Shown here: one piece after another, positions 8,223 through 19,960 of the stretch | Position numbering within the stretch: the stretch's first letter is position 1 | Layout: each line of letters begins with the position of its first letter | Assembly: GCF_022698165.1 (NCBI RefSeq) | Contig: NZ_JALDAY010000001.1 | Coordinates: forward strand, 868,001-932,000 | Direction: 5' to 3' | DNA length: 64,000 nt | Source of the DNA: Streptomyces cylindrosporus | GTDB taxonomy: Bacteria; Actinomycetota; Actinomycetes; Streptomycetales; Streptomycetaceae | Program-made: the position numbers and the translations under genes | Notes under the pieces: model-generated | The model's database searches: none | What the model was told of the DNA's origin: nothing | What the model saw: only the letters and a program-made list of their open reading frames with translations

Positions 8223-9197
8223 TTATGTCCCGTACAGGCGGCCCAGTCGTATCGCGTCGTCGGTGAAACGCGCCCGCAGGCTCTCCGGAGCCAGCACCTC
8301 CACTTCCGGGCCGAGCCCCGCGAGCTGCGCGTGGGCGACCTTCTCGGACTCCACGGGAAGCGTCACCGTCACCCGGCCCTCCTCGTCCGGGGCGCCCGCG
8401 GCGGCCAGCGCCTCCCGGGCGGACGCGGGATCCACGGCGTACGGCAGCCTCCGTACCCCGTCCTCGGACAGCCGCACCACGACCTCGGCCCGCAGGATCG
8501 ATCGCGCGAACTGCTCGGCCCGCTCCTCCCAGAAACCGGGCAGGTCGAACCCCTCGTCCCGCTCGAAGCGGTCGCCGGACTCCGTCACCGCCGTGAACCG
8601 GTCGATCCGATACACCCGGAAGGAACCGCCCTCGGCGACCCGCGCGCACACGTACCAGACGCCCGCCTTGAGCACGAGACCGTACGGCTCCAGCTCCCGC
8701 TCCACCTCGGCCTCCCGGCTCCGGTAGCGCGCGGTGACCCGCCGGTCGTCCCACACCGCGTCCGCGACGGCGGGCAGCAGCTCGGGCGCCTTGGGCTCCG
8801 TGAACCAGTTGGGCGCGTCCAGGTGGAAGCGCTGGGCCGCGGTGCGGGAGGCGTCCCGCAGGGAGGGCAACAGCGCCGCCGACACCTTCAGCCGGGCCGC
8901 GGAGGCGGCGTCCTCCAGCCCCATCTCGCGCAGCGCCCCCGGCACCCCGCTCAGGAACAACGCCTCGGCCTCACCGCGCGCCAGCCCGGTCAGCCGGGTC
9001 CGGTACCCGCCGATCAGCCGGTACCCCCCGGCCCGCCCCCGGTCCGCGTACACCGGCACCCCCGCCTCCGACAACGCCTGCGCGTCCCGCGCCACCGTCC
9101 GCTCGGACACCTCCAGCTCCCGCGCCAGCTCGGCGGCGGTCATGGAGGGCCGGGACTGCAGAAGCAGCACCATCTTGATGAGGCGGGCAGCGCGCAT
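8223..9197 (-). CDS. HTH_11/WYL-domain transcriptional regulator
   Basis: The 324-residue protein has an N-terminal DeoR-type winged helix (residues 1-60, with MTAAELARELEVSERTVARD and a GYRLIGGY wing). A central WYL domain follows, with KAGVWYVCARVAEGGSFRVYRIDRF as the W-Y-L type strand. The C-terminal WCX extension is also present. WYL regulators sense nucleic acids or small ligands. The gene lies downstream of aceE on the same strand, and the aceE terminator hairpin sits in its 5' region, so it is probably transcribed separately. The target genes are not evident from context. Confidence 0.88.
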   Translation of the reverse strand: MRAARLIKMVLLLQSRPSMTAAELARELEVSERTVARDAQALSEAGVPVYADRGRAGGYRLIGGYRTRLTGLARGEAEALFLSGVPGALREMGLEDAASAARLKVSAALLPSLRDASRTAAQRFHLDAPNWFTEPKAPELLPAVADAVWDDRRVTARYRSREAEVERELEPYGLVLKAGVWYVCARVAEGGSFRVYRIDRFTAVTESGDRFERDEGFDLPGFWEERAEQFARSILRAEVVVRLSEDGVRRLPYAVDPASAREALAAAGAPDEEGRVTVTLPVESEKVAHAQLAGLGPEVEVLAPESLRARFTDDAIRLGRLYGT

Positions 9198-9210
9198 ACG
9201 GCCATCATGC

Positions 9211-9240
9211 AGGAGGCCCCCACCGAAGTGAGGGCCTCCT
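9211..9240 (-). terminator. Terminator hairpin after aceE
   Basis: AGGAGGCCC at 9211-9219 pairs with GGGCCTCCT at 9232-9240, giving a 9-bp perfect stem with a 12-nt loop. It lies 13 bp beyond the aceE stop and just upstream of the WYL start. It lacks a U-tract, as is usual in Streptomyces. Confidence 0.65.
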
Positions 9241-9252
9241 TGACGTCCTGTC

Positions 9253-11955
<2,703 letters not shown>

Positions 11956-12050
11956 GTCGCCGCCTTCCTCAGTCGAAGGGGGGTGCCCTTGGTCTTTGGC
12001 AGGACAGGGCTGGGGACCTCGGTGGAGGTCCGTCGGTGACAATAACTCGC

Positions 12051-12067
12051 TGATCGATGATCGATCA
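12051..12067. promoter_or_regulatory. Perfect palindrome TGATCGAT-G-ATCGATCA, candidate operator of aceE
   Basis: An exact 8-bp inverted repeat with a 1-nt centre lies 96 bp upstream of the aceE start, in the intergenic region shared with the GntR/FCD gene. It is AT-rich against its surroundings. The adjacent GntR regulator is the obvious candidate ligand, but binding is inferred only. Confidence 0.5.
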
Positions 12068-12190
12068 AAGGGTCCGGGGCAAAATATCTTGATTCCGAGA
12101 AAGTCGGCACGGAGTGTCTCCCGTAAAGACACCGCGTGCCGCCTCGCAGCCGGTGTTTTCGCAGGTGAGCGGGGTTGTGCTCGGGTGGGT

Positions 12191-12814
12191 TCAGGCCCGC
12201 GGCGCGCACCCCAGCACATGTGCCTTCACCAGCTCCGGGATCCTCGGGTCGCGCCTCTTGAACGCGGCCACCAGCTCCTCGTGCTCCTCCGCGTACGACT
12301 GCTGAACGGTCCCCAGCCAGCGGATCGACAGCGCCGTGAAGACCTCGATGCCCAGGCCCTCCCAGGTGTGCAGCAGCACCGAGTTGCCGGCCGCCCGCAC
12401 CAGCTCACGGTGGAAGGCCACCGTGTGCCGCACCTGGCCGGTCCCGTCCGACGCCCGGTCGGCCTCGTACAGCGCGAGGACATGCGGCTCCAGCGCCGAG
12501 CAGTCCTGCGCCAGCCGCTCCGCCGCAAGCTCCGCGGCGATGGCCTCCAGCCCGGCCCGGACCGGGTAGCTCTCCTCCAGGTCGGCCGCCGTGAGGTTGC
12601 GCACCCGCACGCCCTTGTTCGGCGCCGACTCGATCAGCCGCAGTGACTCCAGCTCGCGCAGCGCCTCGCGCACCGGCGTCTGGCTGACCTCCAGCTCGGT
12701 CGCGATCCGGCGCTCCACGATCCGCTCGCCCGGCTTCCAGCGCCCGCTGACGATCCCCTCCACGATGTGCTCGCGGATCTGTTCGCGCAGCGAGTGGACG
12801 ACGGGCGCGGTCAT
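12191..12814 (-). CDS. GntR-family regulator with FCD ligand-binding domain
   Basis: The 207-residue protein has a GntR winged helix at residues 5-70 ([29 protein letters not shown], with GVRVR as the wing). An all-helical FCD domain with the typical [11 protein letters not shown] segment follows. FCD regulators bind carboxylic acids, often with a metal; PdhR of E. coli is the FadR/FCD member that senses pyruvate. Its position directly upstream of aceE on the same strand suggests that it controls pyruvate dehydrogenase. AAGGAG lies 5 nt before the ATG. An imperfect inverted repeat at 12834-12848 lies 20 bp upstream and may be its own operator. Confidence 0.9.
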   Translation of the reverse strand: MTAPVVHSLREQIREHIVEGIVSGRWKPGERIVERRIATELEVSQTPVREALRELESLRLIESAPNKGVRVRNLTAADLEESYPVRAGLEAIAAELAAERLAQDCSALEPHVLALYEADRASDGTGQVRHTVAFHRELVRAAGNSVLLHTWEGLGIEVFTALSIRWLGTVQQSYAEEHEELVAAFKRRDPRIPELVKAHVLGCAPRA

Positions 12815-12833
12815 GAGAGCTCCTTAAGGGCGT

Positions 12834-12848
12834 TTGACGTTTAGACAA
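12834..12848. promoter_or_regulatory. Imperfect inverted repeat, candidate GntR autoregulatory operator
   Basis: Read on the minus strand the site is TTGTCTAAACGTCAA. The outer arms TTG/CAA and inner C/G are symmetric, with one mismatch. FadR/FCD-type operators are often of the TTGT-N-ACAA kind. It sits 20 bp before the regulator's start codon, where it could block transcription. Confidence 0.4.
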
Positions 12849-12946
12849 TAAGGCCGCGGGCCCGTCCAGGAGGGGCGCACGGGGGCGCTTTCATGCAGGT
12901 GAGACGAGACTTACACGCCCTGCAGACCCGGGCCCCCTGTAAAGAC

Positions 12947-12961
12947 CCGTACCGGGTACGG
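12947..12961. promoter_or_regulatory. Palindrome CCGTACC-G-GGTACGG upstream of the secreted lipoprotein gene
   Basis: A perfect 7-bp inverted repeat with a 1-nt centre lies 111 bp upstream of the lipoprotein start at 13072. It could be an operator. No known consensus is recognised. Confidence 0.35.
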
Positions 12962-13071
12962 CCCGGAGGCGTCACCGCCGTGTCACAGCGCGAACCCGCG
13001 GGGCCGCCCATGCCGTCGCGGTCGGCAAGGAGTTCCCGTGCGGGGAGCTCCGGGAACGTCTGGGGGACGGC

Positions 13072-13785
13072 ATGAACATCGGGGGACGGCGCAGCAGGAT
13101 CGGCTGGACGGCCGCGGTGCTGGTCGCGGGCACGGTGATCGGCGTGACGGGGTGTCAGCCGACGCCCACGGCCGCGTCGAGTCGGAGCAGCAGGCCGGCG
13201 GTCAGTGACACGGACGGCGGCGGTACGCAGATCAAGGGCATGTCGGGCGCGCTCAACTCCGCGCGGCAGCCCGCCGGGCCGGGCGGAGCCTGCGTCTTCG
13301 TCAAGCCGGACGGCGCGCAGAAGTTCGGCCACGTCGGCTGGGGCTTCCGGGTCACGGGAACCAACCAGTGGGTCTACGGCGCCGTCGAGAACCCCAGCAA
13401 CAAGCTCTACACCCCGCCCGGCGGCTACATCGGCGCCTGGCACGCGCAGGGGTCGTACGACCGCATGCTCAGCGAGATGTCCCGGGACGCGCACTACCCC
13501 GGCAAGTCGACGCACCCGTACAGCCGTTACCGCTGCGTGTCGTCCTCCACGAGCGACGTGAACCGTGCCTGGAAGATGATCCACACCGTCGAGAGCCGCG
13601 GCTTCCTGGTCGGCGTCGACCCGAAGACCGGCGACCTCACCTCCCGAGACTGCCTGGACGCCACGTACGACGTCCTGCACGCCTACCGCACCCGCCACCT
13701 CACCTACGCGCCCCACCTGGACATCCCGAACGTGTGGGTGGAGACGCTGTGGGACTGGAGCGACCGCACGCTCAGGCCGCACTAG
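13072..13785 (+). CDS. Secreted lipoprotein of unknown function
   Basis: The 237-residue product has a type II signal peptide: Arg-rich start, hydrophobic core and the lipobox VTGC with Cys28. The mature part begins with a low-complexity Ser/Thr linker (about 29-60). It then forms a compact domain with GACVFVKPDGAQKFGHVGW, several aromatic and Gly turns and three further cysteines (near residues 73, 151 and 187), followed by a C-terminal VWVETLWDWSD helix. The sequence 'KFGHVGWGF...WVYGAVEN' recalls secreted Cys/His hydrolase-like proteins, but I see no convincing catalytic pair. Function is unknown. It converges with sucB across a shared terminator. Confidence 0.75.
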   Translation: MNIGGRRSRIGWTAAVLVAGTVIGVTGCQPTPTAASSRSSRPAVSDTDGGGTQIKGMSGALNSARQPAGPGGACVFVKPDGAQKFGHVGWGFRVTGTNQWVYGAVENPSNKLYTPPGGYIGAWHAQGSYDRMLSEMSRDAHYPGKSTHPYSRYRCVSSSTSDVNRAWKMIHTVESRGFLVGVDPKTGDLTSRDCLDATYDVLHAYRTRHLTYAPHLDIPNVWVETLWDWSDRTLRPH

Positions 13786-13800
13786 TCCGCGCATACGACG

Positions 13801-13833
13801 GTGCCCCCGCCCGGAGACTCCGGACGGGGGCAC
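13801..13833. terminator. Bidirectional terminator between the lipoprotein gene and sucB
   Basis: GTGCCCCCG (13801-13809) pairs with CGGGGGCAC (13825-13833). After one C/A mismatch the stem continues with CCGG/CCGG around a 5-nt loop. It serves two convergent genes. Confidence 0.75.
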
Positions 13834-13849
13834 TGACGTACTCCGAGCC

Positions 13850-15670
13850 TTACAGGCCGAGCTCGACCTCGAACTCGCCGGCCTCCAGGATCGCCTTGAC
13901 CGCGGTCAGGTAGCGGGCCGCGTCGGCGCCGTCCACCAGGCGGTGGTCGTAGGAGAGGGTCAGGTAGGTCATGTCGCGGACGCCGATGACCGTGCCCTCC
14001 TCGGTCTCGATGACCGCCGGGCGCTTGACCGTGGCACCGATGCCGAGGATCGCGACCTGGCCCGGCGGCACGATGATCGTGTCGAAGAGCGCACCGCGCG
14101 AACCGGTGTTGGAGATGGTGAAGGTCGCGCCGGACAGCTCGTCGGGCGTGATCTTGTTGGCGCGGACCTTGCCGGCCAGCTCCGCCGTGGCCTTCGCGAT
14201 GCCGGCGAGGTTGAGGTCGCCCGCGTGCTTGATGACCGGGGTCATCAGGCCCTTCTCGGAGTCCACCGCGATACCGATGTTCTCGGTGTCGAAGTAGGTG
14301 ATCGTGCCCTCGGCCTCGTTGATCTTGGCGTTGATCGGCGCGTGCGCCTTCAGCGCCTGGGCCGCCGCCTTCACGAAGAACGGCATCGGGGAGAGCTTGA
14401 CGCCCTCACGGGCCGCGAACGCGTCCTTGGCGCGGGCGCGCAGCTTCATCAGGCGGGTGACGTCGACCTCGACGACCGAGGACAGCTGCGCCTGCTCGTG
14501 CAGCGCCTTGACCATGTTGTCGCCGATGACCTTGCGGATGCGCGGCATCTTGACGGTCTGGCCGCGGAGGGGGGAGGCCTCCAGGGTCGGCGCCTTCTTG
14601 GCGGCGGCCGGGGCGGCGGCGGCCGCGGGGGCCGGAGCAGCGGCGGCGGCCTTCGCGGCCTCGGCGGCGGCGATGACGTCCTGCTTGCGGATACGGCCGC
14701 CGACGCCGGTGCCCTTGACGCCGGCCAGGTCGACGCCGTTCTCGGCGGCGAGCTTGCGCACCAGCGGGGTGACGTAGGCGCCCTCGTCGGTGGCACCCGC
14801 GGCGGGCGCGGGCGCGGCCGGGGCGACCGGAGCCGGAGCGGCCGGCGCGGGGGCCGGGGCCGGGGCGGCGGCGACCGGGGCGGGCGCGGGAGCCGGAGCG
14901 GCGGGGGCCGGAGCGGTGGGGGCCGGAGCCGGGGCCGGCGGAGCCACGGGGGCGGCCGGAGCCGGGGCAGCGGCGGCGGGCGCCGGAGCCGCGGGGGCCG
15001 GAGCCGGGGCGGCGGGGGCCGGGGCTGCCGCCGGAGCGGCACCCGGGGCGCCGATGACGGCGAGCTTGGCGCCGACCTCGGCGGTCTCGTCCTCGGCGAC
15101 CGTGATCTCCAGCAGCACACCCGAGGTGGGCGCCGGGATCTCGGTGTCCACCTTGTCGGTCGACACCTCCAGCAGCGGCTCGTCGGCCTCGACGGAGTCG
15201 CCGACCGACTTCAGCCAGCGGGTGACGGTGCCCTCGGTGACGGACTCGCCGAGCGCGGGCAGGACGACGTCCGTGCCCTCGGCGGAGCCGCCACCGGCGG
15301 TGGCCTCGGCGGTGGGAGCGGGCGCCGGGGCGGCCTGCTCGGTGGACGGTGCGGCAGCGGCCGGGGCCGGCTCGGGAGCCGCGGCGGGCGCGGGCTCGGC
15401 GGCCGGGGCCGGGGCGGCAGCGGGGGCGCCCGTACCGTCGTCGATCACGGCCAGCTCGGCGCCGACCTCGACGGTCTCGTCCTCGGCGACCTTGATGGAG
15501 GCGAGGACACCGGCGGCGGGCGAGGGGATCTCGGTGTCGACCTTGTCGGTCGAGACCTCGAGCAGCGGCTCGTCGGCCTCGACGCGCTCACCCTCGGCCT
15601 TCAGCCAGCGGGTGACAGTGCCCTCGGTGACGCTCTCGCCGAGCGCCGGAAGGGTTACGGAAACCGCCAT
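13850..15670 (-). CDS. sucB: Dihydrolipoamide acyltransferase E2 (2-oxoglutarate/pyruvate dehydrogenase complex), two lipoyl domains
   Basis: The 606-residue E2 has two biotinyl/lipoyl domains (about residues 3-78 and 130-205). Each carries the lipoylated lysine in DKVDTE, the first at Lys43. They are separated by long Ala/Pro linkers (the second about 80 residues of A/P). A peripheral-subunit-binding domain ([15 protein letters not shown], about 305-340) follows, then the CoA acyltransferase domain with the catalytic DHRLVDG near the C-terminus. In actinomycetes this type of E2 serves the pyruvate and 2-oxoglutarate complexes. The A/P linker DNA is a GCCGGGGC-type low-complexity tract. AAGGAG lies 11 nt before the ATG. 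lpd lies 59 bp upstream on the same strand. Confidence 0.94.
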   Translation of the reverse strand: MAVSVTLPALGESVTEGTVTRWLKAEGERVEADEPLLEVSTDKVDTEIPSPAAGVLASIKVAEDETVEVGAELAVIDDGTGAPAAAPAPAAEPAPAAAPEPAPAAAAPSTEQAAPAPAPTAEATAGGGSAEGTDVVLPALGESVTEGTVTRWLKSVGDSVEADEPLLEVSTDKVDTEIPAPTSGVLLEITVAEDETAEVGAKLAVIGAPGAAPAAAPAPAAPAPAPAAPAPAAAAPAPAAPVAPPAPAPAPTAPAPAAPAPAPAPVAAAPAPAPAPAAPAPVAPAAPAPAAGATDEGAYVTPLVRKLAAENGVDLAGVKGTGVGGRIRKQDVIAAAEAAKAAAAAPAPAAAAAPAAAKKAPTLEASPLRGQTVKMPRIRKVIGDNMVKALHEQAQLSSVVEVDVTRLMKLRARAKDAFAAREGVKLSPMPFFVKAAAQALKAHAPINAKINEAEGTITYFDTENIGIAVDSEKGLMTPVIKHAGDLNLAGIAKATAELAGKVRANKITPDELSGATFTISNTGSRGALFDTIIVPPGQVAILGIGATVKRPAVIETEEGTVIGVRDMTYLTLSYDHRLVDGADAARYLTAVKAILEAGEFEVELGL

Positions 15671-15729
15671 GGTTTCGGTTGCTCCTTACGAATTGCGGAA
15701 GTCTGTGTCGTCGCTTCTCGACCGAGGGA

Positions 15730-17118
15730 TCAGTCGTGCGCGTGCAGCGGCTTGCCCGCGAGGGCCAGGTGCGCTTCGCCGAGCGCCTCGCTCTGCGTCG
15801 GGTGGGCGTGGATGAGCTGGGCGACCTCGGCCGGCAGCGCCTCCCAGTTGTAGATCAGCTGGGCCTCGCCGACCTGCTCGCCCATCCGGTCGCCGACCAT
15901 GTGGACGCCGACCACGGCACCGTCCTTGACCTGGACGAGCTTGATCTCGCCCGAGGTGCCCAGGATCTTGCTCCTGCCGTTGCCCGCCAGGTTGTACTTC
16001 AGGGCGACGACCTTGTCCGCGCCGTAGATCTCCTTGGCCTTGGCCTCGGTGATGCCCACGGAGGCGACCTCGGGGTGGCAGTAAGTCACCCGGGGGACGC
16101 CGTCGTAGTCGATCGGAACGGTCTTCAGACCGGCCAGACGCTCCGCGACCAGGATGCCCTCGGCGAAGCCGACGTGCGCGAGCTGGAGCGTGGGGACCAG
16201 GTCACCGACGGCGGAGATGGTCGGGACGTTGGTGCGCATGTACTCGTCGACCAGGACGTAGCCGCGGTCCATGGCGACGCCCTGCTCCTCGTAGCCGAGA
16301 CCGGCGGAGACGGGCCCGCGGCCGACGGCCACCAGCAGGATCTCGGCCTCGAACTCCTTGCCGTCGGCGAGGGTGACCTTGACGCCGTCCTGGGTGTACT
16401 CGGCCTTCTGGAAGAAGGTGCCGAGGTTGAACTTGATGCCGCGCTTGCGGAAGGCGCGCTCAAGAAGCTTGGAGGAGTTCTCGTCCTCGACGGGGACGAG
16501 GTGCTTGAGGCCCTCGATGACGGTGACGTCCGTACCGAAGGACTTCCAGGCGGAGGCGAACTCGACGCCGATGACACCGCCGCCCAGGATGATCGCGGAC
16601 TTCGGTACGCGGTCCAGGACGAGGGCGTGGTCCGAGGAGATGATGCGGTTGCCGTCGATCTCCAGGCCCGGCAGCGACTTCGGCACGGAGCCGGTCGCGA
16701 GGAGGATGTGGCGGCCCTGGATGCGCTGGCCGTTCACATCGACCGAGGTGGGGGAGGAGAGGCGCCCCTCACCGGTGATGTAGTTGACCTTGCGGGAGGC
16801 GACGAGCCCCTGCAGGCCCTTGTACAGGCCGGCGACGACGCCGTCCTTGTACTTGTGGACCCCGGCGATGTCGATGCCCTCAAGGGTGGCCCGCACGCCG
16901 AACTGCTCGCTCTCGCGGGCCTGGTCGGCGATCTCGCCCGCGTGCAGCAGGGCCTTGGTGGGGATGCATCCCCGGTGCAGGCAGGTACCGCCGACCTTGT
17001 CCTTCTCGATCAGGGCGACGTCCAGGCCCAGCTGGGCCCCACGCAGGGCCGCGGCGTAACCGCCACTACCACCGCCGAGGATCACTAGGTCGAAAACGGT
17101 GCTGGCGTCGTTCGCCAC
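15730..17118 (-). CDS. lpdA: Dihydrolipoamide dehydrogenase (E3)
   Basis: This 462-residue flavoprotein disulfide reductase has an FAD motif GGGSGGYAA (about residues 15-23) and a redox-active disulfide GGTCLHRGCIPTK with Cys46 and Cys51. It also has an NAD-binding GGGVIGVEFAS, a second FAD motif TISAVGDL and the C-terminal catalytic base motif HPTQSE. It reoxidises dihydrolipoyl E2 and makes NADH. Start is the GTG at 17118, because GGAGG lies 7 nt upstream. It is followed by sucB 59 bp on and shares its strand with pepA behind a strong terminator, so lpd probably has its own promoter near the direct repeats at 17294-17339. Confidence 0.96.
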   Translation of the reverse strand: MANDASTVFDLVILGGGSGGYAAALRGAQLGLDVALIEKDKVGGTCLHRGCIPTKALLHAGEIADQARESEQFGVRATLEGIDIAGVHKYKDGVVAGLYKGLQGLVASRKVNYITGEGRLSSPTSVDVNGQRIQGRHILLATGSVPKSLPGLEIDGNRIISSDHALVLDRVPKSAIILGGGVIGVEFASAWKSFGTDVTVIEGLKHLVPVEDENSSKLLERAFRKRGIKFNLGTFFQKAEYTQDGVKVTLADGKEFEAEILLVAVGRGPVSAGLGYEEQGVAMDRGYVLVDEYMRTNVPTISAVGDLVPTLQLAHVGFAEGILVAERLAGLKTVPIDYDGVPRVTYCHPEVASVGITEAKAKEIYGADKVVALKYNLAGNGRSKILGTSGEIKLVQVKDGAVVGVHMVGDRMGEQVGEAQLIYNWEALPAEVAQLIHAHPTQSEALGEAHLALAGKPLHAHD

Positions 17119-17293
17119 GTCACGTCCTCCATGCATGTGCGCCGTACGCCGGTCAGCGGTGACCGGGCGGCGGCTGGTGTCCGGCCGCTCTTTCTTCGGC
17201 CCTGTGGTGGGGGCCCTGTCCTGCCGAGCCCCATCTTCGCACTTGTCGGAGGTGAACGAGACGCCGGGCCGGTGTGTGAGACGTCCCACGTTC

Positions 17294-17339
17294 AGTTGAG
17301 CGCACACGCGAGAAGGAGTTGAGCGCACACGCGGGAAAG
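17294..17339. repeat. Two 23-bp direct repeats between pepA and lpd
   Basis: AGTTGAGCGCACACGCG plus six further bases occurs at 17294-17316 and 17317-17339, head to tail with three differences at the ends. The repeats lie between the pepA terminator and the lpd leader, about 180 bp before the lpd start. They may bind a regulator of lpd. Confidence 0.55.
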
Positions 17340-17340
17340 A

Positions 17341-17373
17341 GGGGGCTCCGCCCTACCCGCGCGCGGAGCCCCC
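17341..17373 (-). terminator. Terminator after pepA
   Basis: GGGGGCTCCGC (17341-17351) pairs with GCGGAGCCCCC (17363-17373), giving an 11-bp perfect stem with an 11-nt loop. It begins 16 bp beyond the pepA stop codon. Confidence 0.8.
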
Positions 17374-17388
17374 TCACCAGGAGCAGGG

Positions 17389-18924
17389 TCAGCCGAGGTC
17401 GCCCGCGGCCGTCAGCTCGGCGAGACGGACCAGCGTGCGGACCGCCGTACCCGTACCGCCCTTGGGGGTGTACCCGAAGGGGCCGCCCTCGTTGTACGCG
17501 GGCCCGGCGATGTCCAGGTGGGCCCAGGCGATGCCCTCGCCGACGAACTCCTTGAGGAAGAGGCCCGCGACCAGGCCGCCGCCCATCCGCTCGCCCATGT
17601 TGGCGATGTCGGCGGTCGGGGAGTCCATGCCCTTGCGCAGGTGCTCCGGCAGCGGCATCGGCCAGGCCGGCTCGCCGACCTCCTCGGCGGCCTCGTGCAC
17701 GGCCGTGCGGAAGGCGTCGTCGTTGGCCATGATCCCGAAGGTGCGGCTGCCCAGCGCCAGCATCATCGCGCCGGTGAGGGTCGCGACGTCGACGATGGCG
17801 TCCGGCTTCTCCTCGGAGGCGGCCCACAGGGCGTCGGCCAGGACCAGCCGGCCCTCGGCGTCGGTGTTGAGGACCTCGACCGTCTTGCCGCTGTACATGC
17901 GCAGCACGTCACCGGGACGGGTCGCGGAGCCCGACGGCATGTTCTCGGCGAGCGCCAGCCAGCCGGTGACGTTCACCTCCAGGCCGAGCCGCGCGGCGGC
18001 GACGACGGCCGCGAACACGGCGGCGGCGCCACTCATGTCGCACTTCATCGTCTCGTTGTGGCCGGCCGGCTTGAGCGAGATGCCGCCCGAGTCGTAGGTG
18101 ATGCCCTTGCCGACGAGCGCGAGGTGCTTCTTCGCCTTGCCGGAGGTGTACGACAGCTTCACCAGCCGCGGGCCGGACGCGGAGCCCGCGCCGACGCCGA
18201 GGATGCCGCCGTAGCCGCCCTTCTCCAGCGCCTTCACGTCGAGCACCTGCACCTTGAGGCCGTGCTCCTTGGCCGCGGTCTGCGCGATCGCGGCGAAGGC
18301 CTCCGGGTTGAGGTCGTTCGGCGGCATGTTGATCAGGTCGCGGGCGCGGTTGAGCTCCTCGGCGACCGCGGTGGCGCGCTCGAGCGCCGCCTTGTGCTCC
18401 TTGTCGCGGGGCTTGGCGCCGAGCAGCGCGGCCTCGGCGAGCGGGGCCTTGCCGTTCTTGGCCTTGTCGCCGCTCTTCGCGGGCGCGGTGTTCTTGTAGG
18501 CGTCGAAGGAGTACGCGCCCAGCAGCACGCCCTCGCCGATCGCGCCGACGTCGGAGGCGTCCAGGACCGGCAGGGCGAAGGCGGCCTTCTTGGCGCCGGC
18601 GAGGGTGCGGGCAGCGGCACCGGCGGCCTTGCGGAGGGCCTCCGCGCCGTAACCGGAGTCCTTCTCGGGCTCGGCGCCCAGGCCGACCGCCACGACGAGG
18701 GGGGCCTTGAAGCCGGCCGGGGCCGGCAGCTTCGTCACCTCGCCCTCGGCGCCGGCGGCACCGAGGGTTTCCAGAACGCCGGCGAGGCTGCCGCCGTAGG
18801 CCTTGTCGACGGCTTCGGCGCCGGGTGCCACGACCGGGCCGTTGGCGCCCTTGGCGACACCGACGACGATCGCGTCGGCCCGCAGGCCGGGCGCCGCGGC
18901 GGTGCTGAGAGTGAGAGCAGTCAC
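17389..18924 (-). CDS. pepA: Leucyl aminopeptidase (M17)
   Basis: The 511-residue protein is a member of the cytosolic M17 family. The C-terminal catalytic domain has KGITYDSGGISLKP with the metal-binding Asp and active-site Lys, an MKCDMSGAAAV segment and the family signature NTDAEGRLVLADAL. The N-terminal 170 residues form the usual regulatory domain. It removes N-terminal residues from peptides as a two-metal hexamer. In many bacteria PepA also binds DNA. Length is normal. The GTG start follows a weak purine stretch. It is divergent from the GH114-like lipoprotein gene. Confidence 0.94.
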   Translation of the reverse strand: MTALTLSTAAAPGLRADAIVVGVAKGANGPVVAPGAEAVDKAYGGSLAGVLETLGAAGAEGEVTKLPAPAGFKAPLVVAVGLGAEPEKDSGYGAEALRKAAGAAARTLAGAKKAAFALPVLDASDVGAIGEGVLLGAYSFDAYKNTAPAKSGDKAKNGKAPLAEAALLGAKPRDKEHKAALERATAVAEELNRARDLINMPPNDLNPEAFAAIAQTAAKEHGLKVQVLDVKALEKGGYGGILGVGAGSASGPRLVKLSYTSGKAKKHLALVGKGITYDSGGISLKPAGHNETMKCDMSGAAAVFAAVVAAARLGLEVNVTGWLALAENMPSGSATRPGDVLRMYSGKTVEVLNTDAEGRLVLADALWAASEEKPDAIVDVATLTGAMMLALGSRTFGIMANDDAFRTAVHEAAEEVGEPAWPMPLPEHLRKGMDSPTADIANMGERMGGGLVAGLFLKEFVGEGIAWAHLDIAGPAYNEGGPFGYTPKGGTGTAVRTLVRLAELTAAGDLG

Positions 18925-19180
18925 GGTGGTGAAATCTCGCTTCCGATGTGAAGTTGCAGTGGCCGATCTGTGTGGGTCGACCGGGCCCGACGGCCGACCC
19001 TAAGTCGGACCTCTGGCGGCGGTTCCAGCGGGGCCTTCCCCGGTGCGGCTGCCACTGCGGCTGAGCCTACGCGCGCACGGGCCCCCGGCTCATTCCCACC
19101 GCCATTCACCTGTGAGTTGCGCCGCGGTCATTTCGGAGCCGATCCTTGGCGGACCCCGCCCACACCCTGGAGCCCGCCCC

Positions 19181-19960
19181 TTGAAACGCCCCGCCCTGCT
19201 GCTCGCCCTGGTCCTGCTCCTGGCGGGCTGCGGCAGCCTCTCCGACTCCGGGTCGTCCGGCAGCCGCTGGCAGCCGCGCCCCGGCGTGGCCTGGCAGTGG
19301 CAGCTCAGCGGCAAGGTCGACACCTCCGTCGACGTGCCGGTCTACGACATCGACGGCTTCGACCAGTCCAGGGCGACGGTGACGACACTGCACCGCAAGG
19401 GCCGCAAGGTCATCTGCTACGTCTCGACCGGCGCCTTCGAGGACTGGCGGCCCGACGCGAAGAAGTTCCCCAAGTCCGTGCTCGGCAAGGGCAACGGCTG
19501 GGAGGGCGAGCGCTGGCTCGACATCCGCCGCACGAAGGTCCTGGAGCCCTTGATGGCGGCCCGCTTCGACATGTGCCGCAAGAAGGGCTTCGACGCGGTG
19601 GAGCCGGACAACATGGACGGCTACAAGAACAGCACCGGCTTCCCGCTGACCGCCGCCGACCAACTGCGCTACAACCGCCTGATCGCCAAGCTGGCCCACG
19701 ACCGGGGCATGGCCGTCGGGTTGAAGAACGACCTCGACCAGATCCCGGACCTGGTGGGGGACTTCGACTTCGCGGTCAACGAACAGTGCGCCCAGTACGG
19801 CGAGTGCGCGGCCATGAAGCCCTTCATCAGGGCGGACAAGGCGGTCTTCCACGTCGAGTACGAGCTGCCGACCAGCCGCTTCTGCCCGGAGGTCCGGCGG
19901 CTGGAGTTCAGCTCGATGCTCAAGAAGTACGAACTGGGCGCGTGGCGCCGGGCGTGCTGA
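19181..19960 (+). CDS. GH114-like (endo-alpha-1,4-polygalactosaminidase family) lipoprotein
   Basis: The 259-residue product has a type II signal peptide (MKRPALLLALVLLLAGC, lipobox LAGC). A TIM-barrel domain follows with WQWQLSG, VPVYDIDGFD, VICYVSTGAFEDWRPD and the EPDNMDGYKN acidic strand typical of GH114. Members cleave galactosaminoglycan polymers; the substrate here is unproven. I chose the TTG at 19181, because GGAG lies 10 nt upstream and it gives a perfect signal peptide, whereas upstream ATGs add a non-signal leader. The 3' end overlaps the convergent RDD gene by 41 bp. Confidence 0.84.
   Translation: MKRPALLLALVLLLAGCGSLSDSGSSGSRWQPRPGVAWQWQLSGKVDTSVDVPVYDIDGFDQSRATVTTLHRKGRKVICYVSTGAFEDWRPDAKKFPKSVLGKGNGWEGERWLDIRRTKVLEPLMAARFDMCRKKGFDAVEPDNMDGYKNSTGFPLTAADQLRYNRLIAKLAHDRGMAVGLKNDLDQIPDLVGDFDFAVNEQCAQYGECAAMKPFIRADKAVFHVEYELPTSRFCPEVRRLEFSSMLKKYELGAWRRAC

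Noticed and set aside
13943..15853. Gly/Arg-rich plus-strand frame opposite sucB
   Set aside because: Its repeats come from the Ala/Pro linker of SucB read on the other strand.
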